Assembly: GCF_004379255.2 (NCBI RefSeq)
Contig: NC_056041.1
Span: 4,278,001-4,342,000 of the forward strand
Origin: Salvia splendens
Taxonomy: Eukaryota; Streptophyta; Magnoliopsida; Lamiales; Lamiaceae
Reading direction: 5' to 3'
Length of the DNA stretch: 64,000 nt
Shown here: one piece after another, positions 22,509 through 35,312 of the stretch
Numbering within the stretch: the stretch's first letter is position 1
How the letters are laid out: the number at the start of each line of letters is the position of its first letter
Made by a program: the position numbers and the translations under genes
The notes under the pieces: generated by a model
Seen by the model: only the letters and a program-made list of their open reading frames with translations
Databases searched by the model: none
What the model was told of the DNA's origin: nothing

Positions 22509-24769
22509 ATGGAAGCCGATAAGGGGATAAAATTGGAAGACCAGGAAACTGGGAACTGTTTTAGTAGTGGAGTAGGATTGAAGAGAGAGTATGGGGAGTG
22601 CGTTGGATGTTTTGATTTGCAAGATCAAATTAAAAAGGCCAACCACAAATGTGCATTTCTGGAATCAGATATTGGAATGAAAGACACTCTGATTGACCGT
22701 CTAGGGCTTAAGGCTGGCTGTATGGAACTGGAAAATATCCAATTTCGGGATGAGGTCAGAAAGCTAAAACAGAAGAATGAAGATCTTGAGAAGATCATTC
22801 AAGATGGTGCGGAGAAGGAAAAGTTTGCACTTTTATTGAATGAGAATGAGACTTTGGTGTGTGAGACTAGGAAATCTGAAAGCGACCTTGAGTTGTGGAA
22901 GTTAAAATGTGAAGAACTGGAGGCCCGAGTGATGGAGTTGGAGAAGAAACTAGCTGTTGGAACAGCCAAGGAGCGTCTAGACTTGCAAGAGATGTGTTCA
23001 GGGAAGATGGATCGTCGAGGTGGTTCACTATCTGGATTTAATGTAGAAGATGGGGCTTCAACTGACAATGAAGTAAATTGTGGTAAGCCTCAGGTGCTCT
23101 ATAAAATTATTAAAAATGAAGTTTTATCTATTTGTTTGTGTGTGATTTTGATGTTTCTGGTAGATTTTAGATCGATATATGCTTGGGAAGTGAAAAGTTA
23201 TGAATTGTTGTTGTGTTGTAGAGATATTATTATATCTTGCTTATTATTGCTGGGACCAATGGAGGATTAAATTATTTTAGTTGCTGTTCTTTTTTCATTT
23301 AGATATGGTTGTCATGGTTGATCCTCTTTGGCAGGCACACCACCAGTTAGCAACCCGTCTAATCGTTATGCATATATGGATGGATCAAAGGGAGGCCAGA
23401 AATGTATTATCAAATCAAGAGTTAAAACATGCCTGGACTTTACTATGGAAAAGAGTCCGCTACAAAAGCATTCTCCCTCGACCCTTGGCAGTAGGCCACC
23501 TCTTGAACCTATCTATGTTGGTGACAGCGACGATGATCTTGACATTGTCCATGTATCTTTACCTGATGTTGATTGCAACAAAAGGAGGAAGGTCCAGAGG
23601 GCAAGCGTTGTTGCATTAGAATCTGATGATGGAGCGGAGTTGCCCTCAAAAAATATGCATGAGCCAACTGCTGAACATCAGAGCGATGAAGAGGAAACTA
23701 ACTGCTCTACTGCTGGACAACCATTTCGGATGCATAAAAGGAGGAAAGTTAGGAGTGCTCAAATTGTTACTAGTGAGAGTGAAAGTGATGATAATATCCC
23801 ACTTTCTAAACTGGCACACCGTCCTGATACTCAGCGCAGGAGAAGATTCGTTAATGATTCTTGTTCTAAGAACAATCTCAGAAAAGTCACTCCCAGACGA
23901 CGTTCACTGAGGGTGGGAGATATGAAAGATAACAGTGTTAGAGGTAAATGCTCTCAGAGGAGGTCTGGAAACCAGGGTGATTTAGGGAAATCAGAGAATA
24001 TGAATGACACTCTACATGCAGATGAAATGGAAGAGGATGAGTCGAGTTATGAAGATGAAACTTTGGGTGGTTTTATTGTTAACAGCACAGATGAATCAGA
24101 CAGTGGCGATGGGTCCAACTGCAACGACTTATCTAATCATGATGACTCATTCTCTGGGGATTGTTCAGACAAATCTGATTGTGCATCGGAATGTGAAATA
24201 GGATATGGTGAAATTATGTCTGGTTTACGGAGGGGGAGAAAAGACAAACTGAAATGGGAGTTTGAATCAGATATGCTTGCCGATTTTGGCAAGTCGGCTG
24301 AACTGTGTATGAAGGCGGTTTGTGCACTCTATCGCCAGCAAACATCATACGAGCAATCTGCTAAAGCCGCCATAATTCGCAATGGACGAGGGTTTAGCCA
24401 CACTCATGCATCAAGGTAAGTTTTTGCTGAGTGTCATGCCCTTACTTTTGCACGGCTTTATCCTTATAACATATGCATGCAGTTCTTTGTTAAGAGTTCG
24501 AATCGAGACTATTACTTTTTGCTGTGTTCAATTGGTAAAAGTATGAACCTTACAAGTTACATTTTTTTTTCACTTACCATCACAGTGGCAGTGCCTTAGC
24601 TGAATTTCTTACTGATGGCGATCCCCACACTGACATGAACAAGACAGTGCAAGAGCTCCGGAGCTTCAATCAAAGGGGTGTTGAGCAGTGCCGAAAATTG
24701 GCAAATCACTACTCTAAACAGTTGTTCGAAATCTACAAGAATGAAGAGGATCCCTTCTTTCGTCCTTGA
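22509..24769 (+). CDS. Uncharacterised coiled-coil/acidic protein, tandem copy 2 (full length)
   Basis: Three exons: 22509-23082, 23335-24415 and 24586-24769 (phases 1 and 2), giving 612 residues. I chose the ATG at 22509 because copy 1 starts at the equivalent MEVDKG; an in-frame ATG 13 codons earlier exists. The N-terminal ~160 residues are a likely coiled coil. The middle is acidic and Ser-rich with RMHKRRKVR, a probable nuclear signal. The last ~130 residues (KWEFESDMLADFGKSAELCMKAVCALYRQQ through LAEFLTDGDP to EEDPFFRP) look like a folded, conserved helical domain shared with other plant proteins of unknown function. Copies 1 and 2 also share their upstream leaders (19500-19560 and 22205-22330), so the duplication included the promoter. 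Function unknown. Confidence 0.85.
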
Positions 24770-25217
24770 TAAAATGACTGGCTTGAACAGATTACACGAA
24801 GCGGTTGCATCAACTCTATATGAAAACTCAGGTTTTTAGTAGTCTTCAATGTATATAATGCCTCTTTTGGTGTTTTTGGCTAGTCTGATTGTGAATTATG
24901 TGCCATGACATGGGGCCTATTCAAGATTTATTAGGGTTATAGGAAGCTAATGGGTTCAGGCCTATGTTGAGGTCAATGGTTTTGAATTGTTTTTTTTTTT
25001 TTGACATATATAATCGTATTAGTTGTCAAGATTTAGTCTTGCAATCCCACCTAATATCCAATTATGTATGTTGTCATATTTTTAAGAGGTACGCGTTTGT
25101 AAGATTGGGGACTAATTCACTAACTACAAGGATATTTTATGAGGATTCTCTGATCCCACCATTTTTATTTGACTAATTAATCCAATGAGACACACACACA
25201 ACACACGCCAAACCTTG

Positions 25218-25234
25218 TATATATATATAAAAAG
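25218..25234 (+). promoter_or_regulatory. TATA box of the small gene at 25274
   Basis: TATATATATATAAAAAG lies about 40 bp before the start codon, suitable for a short leader. Confidence 0.6.
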
Positions 25235-25273
25235 AGGGCAGCAGAGGTTTGCTTGAGCAGAGAAGAAAGAGAA

Positions 25274-25468
25274 ATGGAGTGCTCGGAGCTGCCTCGTCAA
25301 CTGCCGGAAAGATTGAGTTCAAGTGGTGGTTGCTTTCAGATGCCTCTGCACTATCCCAAATGCACGGCAGAGGACTACAAGTTGATGCCTGAATGGAAGC
25401 TCGACCGGCTCCTCTTGCAGTATGGGCTTCCGGTCATCGGGACAGATGAATTTATTTACTACTCCTAA
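25274..25468 (+). CDS. Small DUF7722-like protein
   Basis: A 64-residue frame runs from ATGGAGTGC to TAA. The core MPLHYPKCTAEDYKLMPEWKLDRLLLQYGLPVIG matches, from memory, the short plant-specific DUF7722 motif (LHYPRY...MPEWKLD.LL..YGLPV). Family members I recall continue after the motif; here the protein ends after GTDEFIYYS, so the C-terminus may be truncated. No signal peptide or membrane segment is visible. A strong TATA box lies just upstream, which supports it being a gene. The ATG 21 nt upstream is not needed. Function unknown. Confidence 0.65.
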   Translation: MECSELPRQLPERLSSSGGCFQMPLHYPKCTAEDYKLMPEWKLDRLLLQYGLPVIGTDEFIYYS

Positions 25469-26073
25469 ATATTACTATGAAACTTGGTGATCAAGAAGAT
25501 GAAGAAATTAATCAAATTAGAGGACCCGGTTTCTAGCTAATGGTTCTGTTTATCCTAATGAAGAGGAACAAATATATACATTCTCTGTATTATGGGGTGA
25601 TTTGATCCGAATTTTAGAATTTTATTTTTATCCACATTCGTGTTGTAGGATTAGTAAAATTGACTCCACTGGTAGTCTTGTAGTTTATTCTTGACTATCA
25701 ATTAGATGCATAGAATTTGTATCAGACTTTGGATTTTGAGATTAATGTGATGTAATAATTTGAATGATACTACTACATCTGTTTTCATTAAAACCAAAGT
25801 TGATTCGTGGTACAAACTACTAAACGCGACTCTATAAATAATTTTACCAAAAACATAAGCATATTTCAAATCATTCCCCAATCATCTTACGACTTATAAT
25901 TGAAATCGATATGGATCGATCCAATCAATTATCATTATATAGTACTTCAATTCTATTGTAGTACGTCCTTTTATTTTATTTTATTTTAACCTACGCAGTA
26001 ACGCAGCAAGTATTTAAAATACAGACTCAGATTTTAATTTATATCATTTCAGTCAAAGATAAATTGTTTCAGC

Positions 26074-26190
26074 GGCAGCCCATTCATTGCAGCCTTGTTT
26101 ATTCGACTGGCCCATTTATCGGAGGCCCATTCATTGCAGCCTTGTTTATTCGCCCATTTAGCGGAGGCCCATTCATTGCAGTCTTGTTTA
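26074..26190. repeat. Minisatellite, three ~45-bp copies
   Basis: GGCCCATTCATTGCAGCCTT and TTATTCGCCCATTTA repeat three times with small differences. Confidence 0.8.
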
Positions 26191-26431
26191 ATAACCTCCA
26201 TTTTTCCTTACTTACTAACTTTTTTTGTTAAAAATTGCCCCAAATTTAGTAACCTATTTTATGAATAAACTTTGTGATTTGAAATGTGTTCTCTGGATTG
26301 TTACACTCTAAACCCTTTGTACCGTTTAAAAATTTGAAGCGACGTTATTTCAATTTAGTTTCCAAACGATCCACACACACACCCTAAAATGATACTCCCT
26401 TCGTCCCTCACTAACTCCCCCTAAAATGATA

Positions 26432-26634
26432 CTCCCTCCGTCCTTCATTAAGTGAGACATTTCTTTTTGGCACGAAATATATAAAAATGGAGTTTGGTTT
26501 AAACGTGGAACGAATAAATCAAGATAGATGAAAAAGTAGAGAGGAAAAAGTAAGCGATGGATGACAAAAAAGGAAATGACTAATTTAGTGTCAGAAAAAT
26601 GAATATGAATCACTTAACAAAATGACAGATGGAG
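26432..26634. mobile_element. Stowaway-like MITE, degenerate
   Basis: It starts CTCCCTCCGTCCTTCATTAAG and ends CTTAACAAAATGACAGATGGAG, flanked by TA. A partial extra copy of the start lies just upstream (about 26393-26425). Confidence 0.7.
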
Positions 26635-29600
26635 TATTATTATGAGAAAATAGATGAAGTATTATTATGAGAAAATAATTGTACCTATTTTATTAAAGTA
26701 TATACAAGCACTACTTCATAGTATTTGTACAACAAAGAATGAAAAAAAAACCCTAGTATTTGGTAAGTGAAATGATTGAGATCAACTTCCATGCATGTGT
26801 TGACCAATTGTTATACAATCTTATTCCACCCACTAACTATCTAAGTTATTGCTCGTGCAAGTTGAAAAGAAAAGAAAAAGATAAAAAAAGGTGTTATAGC
26901 TCGTGCAGCATGGATCATGCATATTTTATATAGTTGTAAGAGATTTCACAAGCTGCCCCATAGTTATAAGTTAAAGCCTTAGAGGAAATTGTGTATTTAT
27001 TTTCATTTGTTGCAATTAGTGTGAGTAATATAAGAATCTTGACCTCTCGATCATGTAACTAATTTAATCAATAGTTACGTGACATCCACATCATAACTAA
27101 GATGGTTTAACTTAATGATAAGGTTTGCCGTTTGTATATAATGTTTGAAATTATAATTTCTGAAAGGCTGTACTTTGGAGATCCAAAAGATAATAAAATT
27201 TTAATCATTATTTTGAATTTAAGAATTTAAATATTTTTCCATATGGATTATCAAACTGTGACATAGTGCTGCCGGAGTTTAACTTTCACAAACAAGCATA
27301 GAATTTTGGAAAAAGTCTATTTTTTCAACCGCATTAATTGCATCAGTCAGAAGACTCAGACCATGAATTGAACAAAATTAACTCCAGATTGTTAACCTTG
27401 TGTGACACTGAGAAAAATAACAATTGTGATTAGTTATTAGTATTAGGATAAAAAAAGCATGCAAATTGCTTCTAAATTGTGTTGAGATCTCCTCTAAGCA
27501 GTGATCGTTGATTTTTTGAGATTTTCACTCTAGCTCATATTCATAAAATAAAGTTGTGTATGAGAAGATATATGTCTACATAGGGATGTCAATATGATCA
27601 ACTCATTTGATTTTGAGAAAGCCTGTCGAATTGCCAAATTACTGAGTTAATTATGTTTATTAAGATACTTTGAAAAAAATAGCACAATTCCAAATAGGCA
27701 AAATAATGATATTCATAAAAATACACGGATCTTTATTTTATCTAATCATTTCGTTATGTTTATTCTTAAATCATAATATATAGTATGAAACTAATCTTTT
27801 TGTATTAGTTCTATATACATCTACCTCTGCAAAAAAAAAAAGTAGTTATATAAATTCTCAATTTGTCCCCGAACAAGAGTACATCATTCTAATTAATTAG
27901 GTTAAGGAAACATGATATAAGTAATTATCTAACTCCACCGTATCCATTATAGTAGTAGTAATTTTTAATGAATCAAAAATTCATGGGCTTGCTGCATTTC
28001 ACACCAACAACTTTAATCTCCTTCAATACTATCTAAAATTCGAAATCTTGACAAAGAAAGAGTATAAGATAATACTAGTAGCATTTAGAGTCACTTCATT
28101 TCACTAAATTATGAGTACTATCAACTAAAGGAATCATCCTAAAAAATTACTAAGTAAGTAATTAGTTAAACGAATGAAGACCAGAAAGTAAGAAGTGGGA
28201 AAATGCATGGTCCCTAGGAATCCTAAATCAATATTGATTATTCATATAGTAGTAAATAAATTAATTCCTTTTTGGCCCTAAATGCCGTTAAATAGACAGT
28301 AGGAGTATAGTACATGGTGACCCATGTCGTGTATGTATTAATAATATGTATTCTACTTAAAGAAACTACTCTATTACAAAAATCTACACATGTCGGCTCT
28401 ATATCTATGGAAGAATCTGAGTCGAACTATATATAATAACAAAGATCCGGCAAAAGGGTCGTGCCCACGAGTGGAGGGGAAGAAAGCATGGACCCTGAAA
28501 ATCTGCTTCAATTTAATTTATAAACCTAACACTAATCTTTTCATTTAATTATTTTGGTTTTGTACTTGTAGGAATTGTCTTAAGTGAAGACAAGATTTGG
28601 AATGGCAAGTTGAGACCCACTGCGAGAGTGGAGGATTGCGTGGCGGAGCGGTAGCTCAGCCGCCGGAGAAAAGCGGCGCGGTCAGTTGGTTCAGGGTGTC
28701 CAAACCTTCAATTATTATGCAATAATAGTCAAAACATAATATGTTGGGAGGCACATTGTTAGGTGGGCCATGGGGGATTTAGTGTCGAAATTATTATTTT
28801 ATGTTTTTTTTGGAAAAACACTGAATTACACAAACAATTCAAAATATAAATAATAAATTATTGTTTTATCTAAAATTATTACAGAAGTAAATAAGTTGCA
28901 CATATCATAATAGTACTAGTCATGAATCCTCATTAAAGGATAATAGACTCATCATAGCTTAAAAAAAAGTAGAAGTTCTAATACTAAACACAAAGTAATA
29001 TAATTGTTTGGGTGCTGCTACACAGCTTTAAAAAAAAGTCCTATTATTTCAATGGTATAAGAAAATTGTTTACTACTACTATTTTTCATGAATCGATATA
29101 TACTAACTTTAATATTAAACCAAAACAACAAATTAAATACTTGCAAATTAAACTTTTATATCCAAATATTAAGGTATATTAACCAAGTAACAATGAAACA
29201 AATATTAAATGCCAAAAGAATAATTACATATGGCAAAGGTTAAGTAAAAAAGTTATCTTTTCCCCCAGTTTAAGGCACTCAATAATTTTTTAGAATAATA
29301 ATTACTAGTATCATCTAAAAATGCAATTTTCATGTCTCCCTCATTTTCCAAGCACTATACGAACAACCCCAGACATAAATCCCACCATACCATACCAAAA
29401 CTACCAAATTTCAATTTCTTAATACATATATTTCTATGTAAGACAAATTTAATGTACTGAATACATTACTAACAAAATATACCAATACACAAAATAAATA
29501 ATAATCTATATATGTTATTCGAAATTGAACTGAAAACGTACTTAGTCCTAAAATTGATTAAGTTGATCACATTGCCATGTAAATACACAAAACTTTATTT

Positions 29601-31099
29601 AATTCCTGAAAACCACAATACATAGATTTTCGATTTGCTAACATGCCCCGGACGCTTATTTTTTAAGACATGATTATTATTCATACAATTTAAATAATAT
29701 TTCTTTATATTAATTTAAACAAATTTTAAACCCTGTGACATACATATTACCCAAAACGAACGTGTCATAAATAATGAGAGGAATGAATAAGTCCAGCAAA
29801 GAACATCCTATTGGAATAAATTTGTACTCCTAGCTGTCTAAATTACAAGAATCAGATTACTAGTAATTAAAATCAATGAATTTTAAGTATATTTATCTTC
29901 ACAACTTAAAAGGGCAGTTTAGGAAATGATAGTAGAAGTGTGAGGAGCCACGTCACTGCCTGTGAACATGAACACGTGGCTTGAGGTGGTTAGCCGGATG
30001 GGCGTGGAAGGCGCCGATGAAGCGGTGGCTCGGTAATGAGAATGAGATGTCAGGTGGGCTCCATCATAGGAAAAGTGGGCCCACTTTCTATTCTTTTTTT
30101 TATTTATTTCCCGAAATATGCTTTTTTCCCTTTTCTTTTACTTTTCAATTTGTCAAATAAGATTACTAATATTGATAAATTCTTTCCATTTTCTCCTCTT
30201 GACCATTTTTTGGCTCCAACAAATGGTTTTATTATGCGGTAAATGCATTTATCTTTACTGTAAATTAAGAGATACATTACCGTAAATCTCTGTGATCAAC
30301 GAGCTAAAACTAATTCTTATTTGTGATTAAAACTTACCTTTTTCATTTGATTGAGATTACACTCTTTTTCAAACAAAAATGGTCGTAACTACTTAGAAAT
30401 GAAGGAAAATTTAATCGCATGCAATATTATAAATATTTTAAAAAATGGAGTAAAAGTCTAATCTTGAAAAAGATTTGTATAATTGATTTACATTCGAAAA
30501 GTATGCACTTAAAATCCAACCAAAAAAATCACTTTAGTTGAGAGTTTAGTTTAGATTGAAGTAAGCATTGTAGCCGTGGTAGAAGTATGAAGTAGCAACT
30601 GTAGGTGAGTTTGTAGATTATTTGACTAATGAAAAGTGATGGGTTTCATCTTCCAATGGCTAACTCGAAGCCACGAATGGGAGAGGTGCCTTTTCCGAAT
30701 ATAAATACCACTTCTTCAAAGAGGCAAAATTGTCCTATTCACTTATCACCATAGTGGCTAGCTTTTGGTGTCACCATTTATACATTTATTTATGTAATTG
30801 ATCAAATTTTAACTTCATTTAACATTAAAAACTTCAAAACTACTATACTTACCAAAATAGAAGTCTAGTAAGATTTAACATAATGGGAGTTGCAGACACA
30901 CTGAGCGTATTAGTTAGTTTAAATGTAAAATCCAAATTTTCCACTCATATGCAATTAGAGCTTTACCATTAGTGGCAGATCTAAATTTTTTGAATTGTAA
31001 TGGGGGTGCGAGTTTTATGACGCATATATAAATAAAGTATTAAAAATAAAAAACTACTCTTCAGTTTTAATTTTTAAAATCACATGTAGGCTTGCACAA

Positions 31100-31290
31100 G
31101 GGTCGGAACCCGCCGGTTCCGGGCCCGAACCGGCGGGTCAAGGGTCGGAAAATCCGCGAACCTGAACCGGCCCGCCTAGCTCCCGGCGGTTCCGGTTCAG
31201 GTTCAAAAAACCGGCGGGTTACGCGCCGGTTCAAAACCGCCGGTTTTCGGCTCGAACCGCCGGTTCCGGGCCCGAACCGGCGGGTTGACG
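31100..31290. repeat. hAT 3' subterminal repeat array
   Basis: Many copies of AACCGGCGG/CCGCCGGTT in both orientations, in sharp contrast with the surrounding AT-rich DNA. Probable transposase-binding sites, by analogy with Ac/Ds subterminal motifs. Confidence 0.85.
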
Positions 31291-31993
31291 ATTTTTTTTT
31301 TTTTTTTGCATTTTTCAACTTTTCAATTTTAATCAAATTACATTACACTTTTCAAGTTTGCTTTTGTATGCAATGTGAGTAAATAAAATTGAAAAAAATA
31401 CGTCTAAAGTTGCAATTTTATTGAAATTGCATGTTTACAAATTACACGTTACAAGTTACAACAATTACAAATTGAAAACATATGGCGGTCTTGAATTCTT
31501 AAACAAAATTTAAATACAAATGAGACTACTAGTGAAGAACTAATTACAAATGACAAGAAACGACGTTGAAGTTCTTAAACGTATAAGTGTATTATATATA
31601 TACTCTTAACCGGCGAAGAAGATCTTTCTACATAACTAAATTAAGGACACCTTTAGCAATTCAACTTTAAATGTTGAGTTTCGTCTAACAATCAACAATT
31701 ATAGTAGAATTGTCAAAAGTTTCCCTCATTTAGCCGTATAGAGAAATATACTTCATCGACTAGAGTATATACAAATACAATTATGTAATTGTATTTGCAT
31801 ATTTTTAAAGTAGGAATTAATGGGAAAAAAAAAAGAAATAAAAGAAAAAGGACTTGAGCTCAACTTAAATTAAAAATTTAAGTTGAGGTGCCTACGTATC
31901 CCAATTGCTCATTTGCATTAGGGAATCAAAGTCCACGTAGTTCTCTTACCTTACTTACCTATTTGGTTTGGCCGGCGGCGGTTGACGGTTGGC

Positions 31994-34517
31994 CTAATCT
32001 TCATCCCCGGTGAATTCATCTTGTGATCCCTCTTGACGATCATTCCAATCATTTTCTTGTTCTCGGACGTCAGCTTTGGCCCAATCATCAAGTAACATCA
32101 CGGCTTCCATATTTTTCGCCGAGAGCTTACTTCTTGATTCATCCAAAACGCGCGAGCCAACACTAAAAGCGGACTCGACGGCGACGGTGGAAGCCGGAAC
32201 AGAAAAAATCTCCTTGGCCATTGAAGCAAGGATGGGAAAATCTTTCTCGTGGGTTCCCCACCAATCGAGGACGTCGATTTGGGCGGGAGGAGTAGGACCT
32301 TCATCACCAAAGGAAAAGAGTGATTCAAAATATAAATCTAATTCACTGACCATACCTGAGGACCTTCCGCCGGTGCTGTAGTTGTATAGGTCGGCTAGTT
32401 GGGATTGCGCGTCGGGGTCATCATAATCGGCTTGAAATGCAAAGCCATAGTTATGTTGTGGAGGAGGGGGTCTTCTGACTTGGTGAGTGGTGTTATACTT
32501 GGTTTCATATTCGGTGTAGAGAGAGCGCAAGTTATACTCGAGGTTTTGTTGCACAACTGACCGGTCCGGGAGGTTTATTTGAAAGGTTTCTGAGAGGTCG
32601 ACTCCAAATTCGTCACTGGTATCGGATTGGATTGCTTGAAGGGGACCAAGATCAATTGAACTCAAATTGTTATAATAAAAATCTAAAATTCTAGAGGTAC
32701 CTGCTAATTTCCATTTTGGATCCAATACCTTTGCAATCAAAAACACGTTAGGAATCTCACTGAAATACTTGAGCCATTTTTCAATCATATAATACAAAAC
32801 GCACATTAACTCGGGAGAAGAGGAAGCATTTTTCATTGAAGTTTTAAAACCAAGGGATATGTACATGCAATGCTCCAAAACACGAACAGCAGTGCAATAA
32901 TAAACACCCGACAATTCAACAGTAGCATTTTTGAAATATTTGAACAATTTAAATAAAGCCAAACTGTTATCCCAACAACTATGCGAAAGATATAAATCAC
33001 GGTAGGGGCTAGTTCTATAAAAATCACATAAAGCATCTTTATGTGTCAAGGTAGAATTCAGACAATCATATGTCGAATTCCATCTATGAGACACATCCAT
33101 AGTAAAATTCGTGTACCTGACATTCTTTTGATGGCAATATTTCTTCCATGCTTTGCCAATAGCTGGCTTTTGATGGATTAATCTAACTGCATTTCTAATA
33201 GGAGAGACATGCTTTTGCCATAATTCAAGGGCATCCTGTACACATAAATTTAAAATATGGCAAATGCATCTTTGATGAAAATACTTACCTCCAATTACCG
33301 GTGTACAAGCCGCAATCAAATCGGCAATACTTGCGGTGTTGGCAGTTGCATTATCAAAACCAATAGAAAATATCTTGTTGCATAGCTGAAACTCATTCAA
33401 CACTTGTATAATCAAAGAAGCAATTTCTGGTGCAGTGTGTGGACTTTCAAATTCTCTAAAACCAATTAAACGCTTGTTCAAAGTCCAACTGTTGTCCACA
33501 AAGTGAACCGTAATACCCATGTATGAATGACGGTTAAAACAATCCGTCCAAACATCTGAGCAAATGTTCACCCTGTGGCCCATGTTAACTAAATAACGTG
33601 ATAATTCTACCTTTTTCTCCAAGCACTGCCGAACGGTAGATCGTTGCACGGTCATTCGACCTATTCTTTTGATTGCTACATTCAACCCACTTTGCATAGT
33701 AACCTCAAAACTTTTGTCATCAAAAACATTAAAGGGCATATGCTTCATAGCCGCCCATCTAGTCATTGTATCATCAAAATTCTTTTTATCATATTTAAAT
33801 AGAGGCGCACCTGACGAACCCGAGCCGGCGCCGGCGGGTTGGAAGTTTAGTTGGCTTTGGGTAGAGGCAGTGCCGCATTCTACCGGATGCTTTGCCACTA
33901 AATGGCGACGGAGGGTGCCATATCCACCACCGGCGGACCATTTGTACACTTTATCGCAATAGTTGCAATAAACATGAAAGTCCGAAGTCTCTTCTTGAGA
34001 GTTCGGATCGTGAGGACTTGGAATCACCACCGCCACCTTCTTGTAGTGTTTGATAAAAATGTCCGATTTCAAAGGTTTTGCCGTGTTAGTGGGTGCAGGG
34101 GGAGGCATCTCCTCATTTCCGCCGGTGCTAGAAGGAATACGAGAATGCGATCTATCCTCGTTGTTGTCCGAGTCCGACGATATAGTAACGTCGAACTCCT
34201 CATCTCCCCTACCCCCGCCTTGTTGCATTTCAGCAAGTAGCATGGCGGTCCTATGATCTTCTTCCATCTACAAATATTATGTACGTAGAAGTTAAAAGTA
34301 TGAACGCAAAAAAAAATTAATGAAATTTTGTGCATGTGAATTGGAAAACAAATTTTTCATTACTTACTTGCATGCGTTCGGCTGCCAATCGGGAAACCTC
34401 GTCCATAACATCTCGACGACTAGGTCGTCGAGATTTTGAGGGACGCGTAGTGCTTTGATCTTGGGCTATTCCCTTGCCCCGATCACCACGTCCCGATCCA
34501 CCACGAGAAGAAGACAT
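31994..34517 (-). CDS. hAT transposase (BED zinc finger, hAT dimerisation domain)
   Basis: Two exons: 34517-34368 (50 codons, donor CAA|GTAAGTAA) and 34267-31994 (acceptor TTGTAG|ATGG), phase 0, giving 807 residues. Numbered on the second exon, a BED-type zinc finger has Cys101, Cys104, His122 and His127 (C-X2-C-X17-H-X4-H). The catalytic RNase-H-like region follows (HRWNSTYDCL, FDNATANTASI). The C-terminal hAT dimerisation domain includes DVLDWWGTHEKDFPILASMAKEIF and STVAVESAFS. It belongs to the RICESLEEPER/DAYSLEEPER-like group by these motifs. Translation could also begin at the exon 2 ATG. The frame has no stop or shift, and it sits in an element with perfect TSDs, so it is probably a real transposase and not a domesticated host gene. 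Confidence 0.92.
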
Positions 34518-34805
34518 ATTGAATATATTGATAAATGAAAAGTAATATGGACTTGGAATAAAATATGTATGAAGTATAAAAGAAGTGGTAAATTATGAGC
34601 ACAACAAATATAGTAGTGAGTAGAAAGTGTAGAATTAAACTTGCGCAATTAGAGAGAATGATGAGAGAATAGAGAAATGGAGATTGAGAATGAAATCCTT
34701 GTTAACACAAGAATGGGGTAAGGAAATATGAAGGAGAAGTGAGGTATTTATAGGAGTAAAATTGGAAGAAATAAAAAAAAATTCAAATTTCAAACTTTCA
34801 AATTT

Positions 34806-35305
34806 TCGGCCGAACCGCCGGTTTACCGCCTGAACCGGCGGTTCAACCTCAAAACCGGCGGTTTTTCCACGAAACCGGCGGGTTGGTCCACGGTTTTCCG
34901 ACACAAACCGCCGGTTTCTGACCTCACCTAGCCCCCTACGCCTGAAAAGCTTCCGGAACCGGCGGAAACCGGTCGGAACCGCCGGTTCAAACCGGCGGTT
35001 TTCCTCCAAAACCGGCGGTTTTCGCCCAAAACCGGCGAACCGCCGGTTCATACCTATCCCTACTTTGAACCCCTACGAACCCCTACGAACCCTAGCCGTT
35101 CGACCCTTTGAACCGGCGGTTCGAACCGCCGAACCGCCGGTTTTGAACCGCCGGTTCACGGTTCAAGTTATGCCCGAACCTGAACCGGCCCTTATGACCC
35201 TCCGACCCTTCAGCCGGTTCAACCCGCCGGTTCCGGGCCCGGTTCCGGTTCATGAACCGGCGGGCCCGAACCGGCGGTTAACCGGCGGGCCGGGCCGGAT
35301 TGTGC
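34806..35305. repeat. hAT 5' subterminal repeat array
   Basis: Dense AACCGGCGGTT-type motifs in both orientations over ~500 bp, several back to back (34975-35060 and 35105-35290). Mirrors the array at the other end. Confidence 0.88.
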
Positions 35306-35312
35306 ATGCCTA

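Larger units (their letters stand above)
25469..31086. other. Long gene-free interval (5.6 kb)
   Basis: AT-rich DNA with a minisatellite (26074-26190) and a MITE (26432-26634). No defensible coding sequence was seen. A GC-richer island at 29940-30070 contains AGCCACGT (29946-29953) and ACGTGGCT (29974-29981) as inverted arms around a 20-bp loop, with an ACGTG core like that bound by bZIP/bHLH proteins. A TATAAATA near 30700 has no gene behind it. Confidence 0.6.
31087..35312 (-). mobile_element. Complete autonomous-type hAT transposon
   Basis: TIRs are TAGGCTTGCACAAGGG and, at the other end reversed, TAGGCATGCACAATCC. A perfect 8-bp target duplication ATCACATG flanks both ends (31079-31086 and 35313-35320), diagnostic of hAT. 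The element is 4226 bp, encodes an unbroken transposase, and has GC-rich repeat arrays inside both ends. Nothing visible prevents it from being active. Confidence 0.95.

Noticed and set aside
28640..28690. GC-rich patch with GGTAGCTCAG resembling a tRNA A box
   Set aside because: No matching B box or cloverleaf arms at the right distance.
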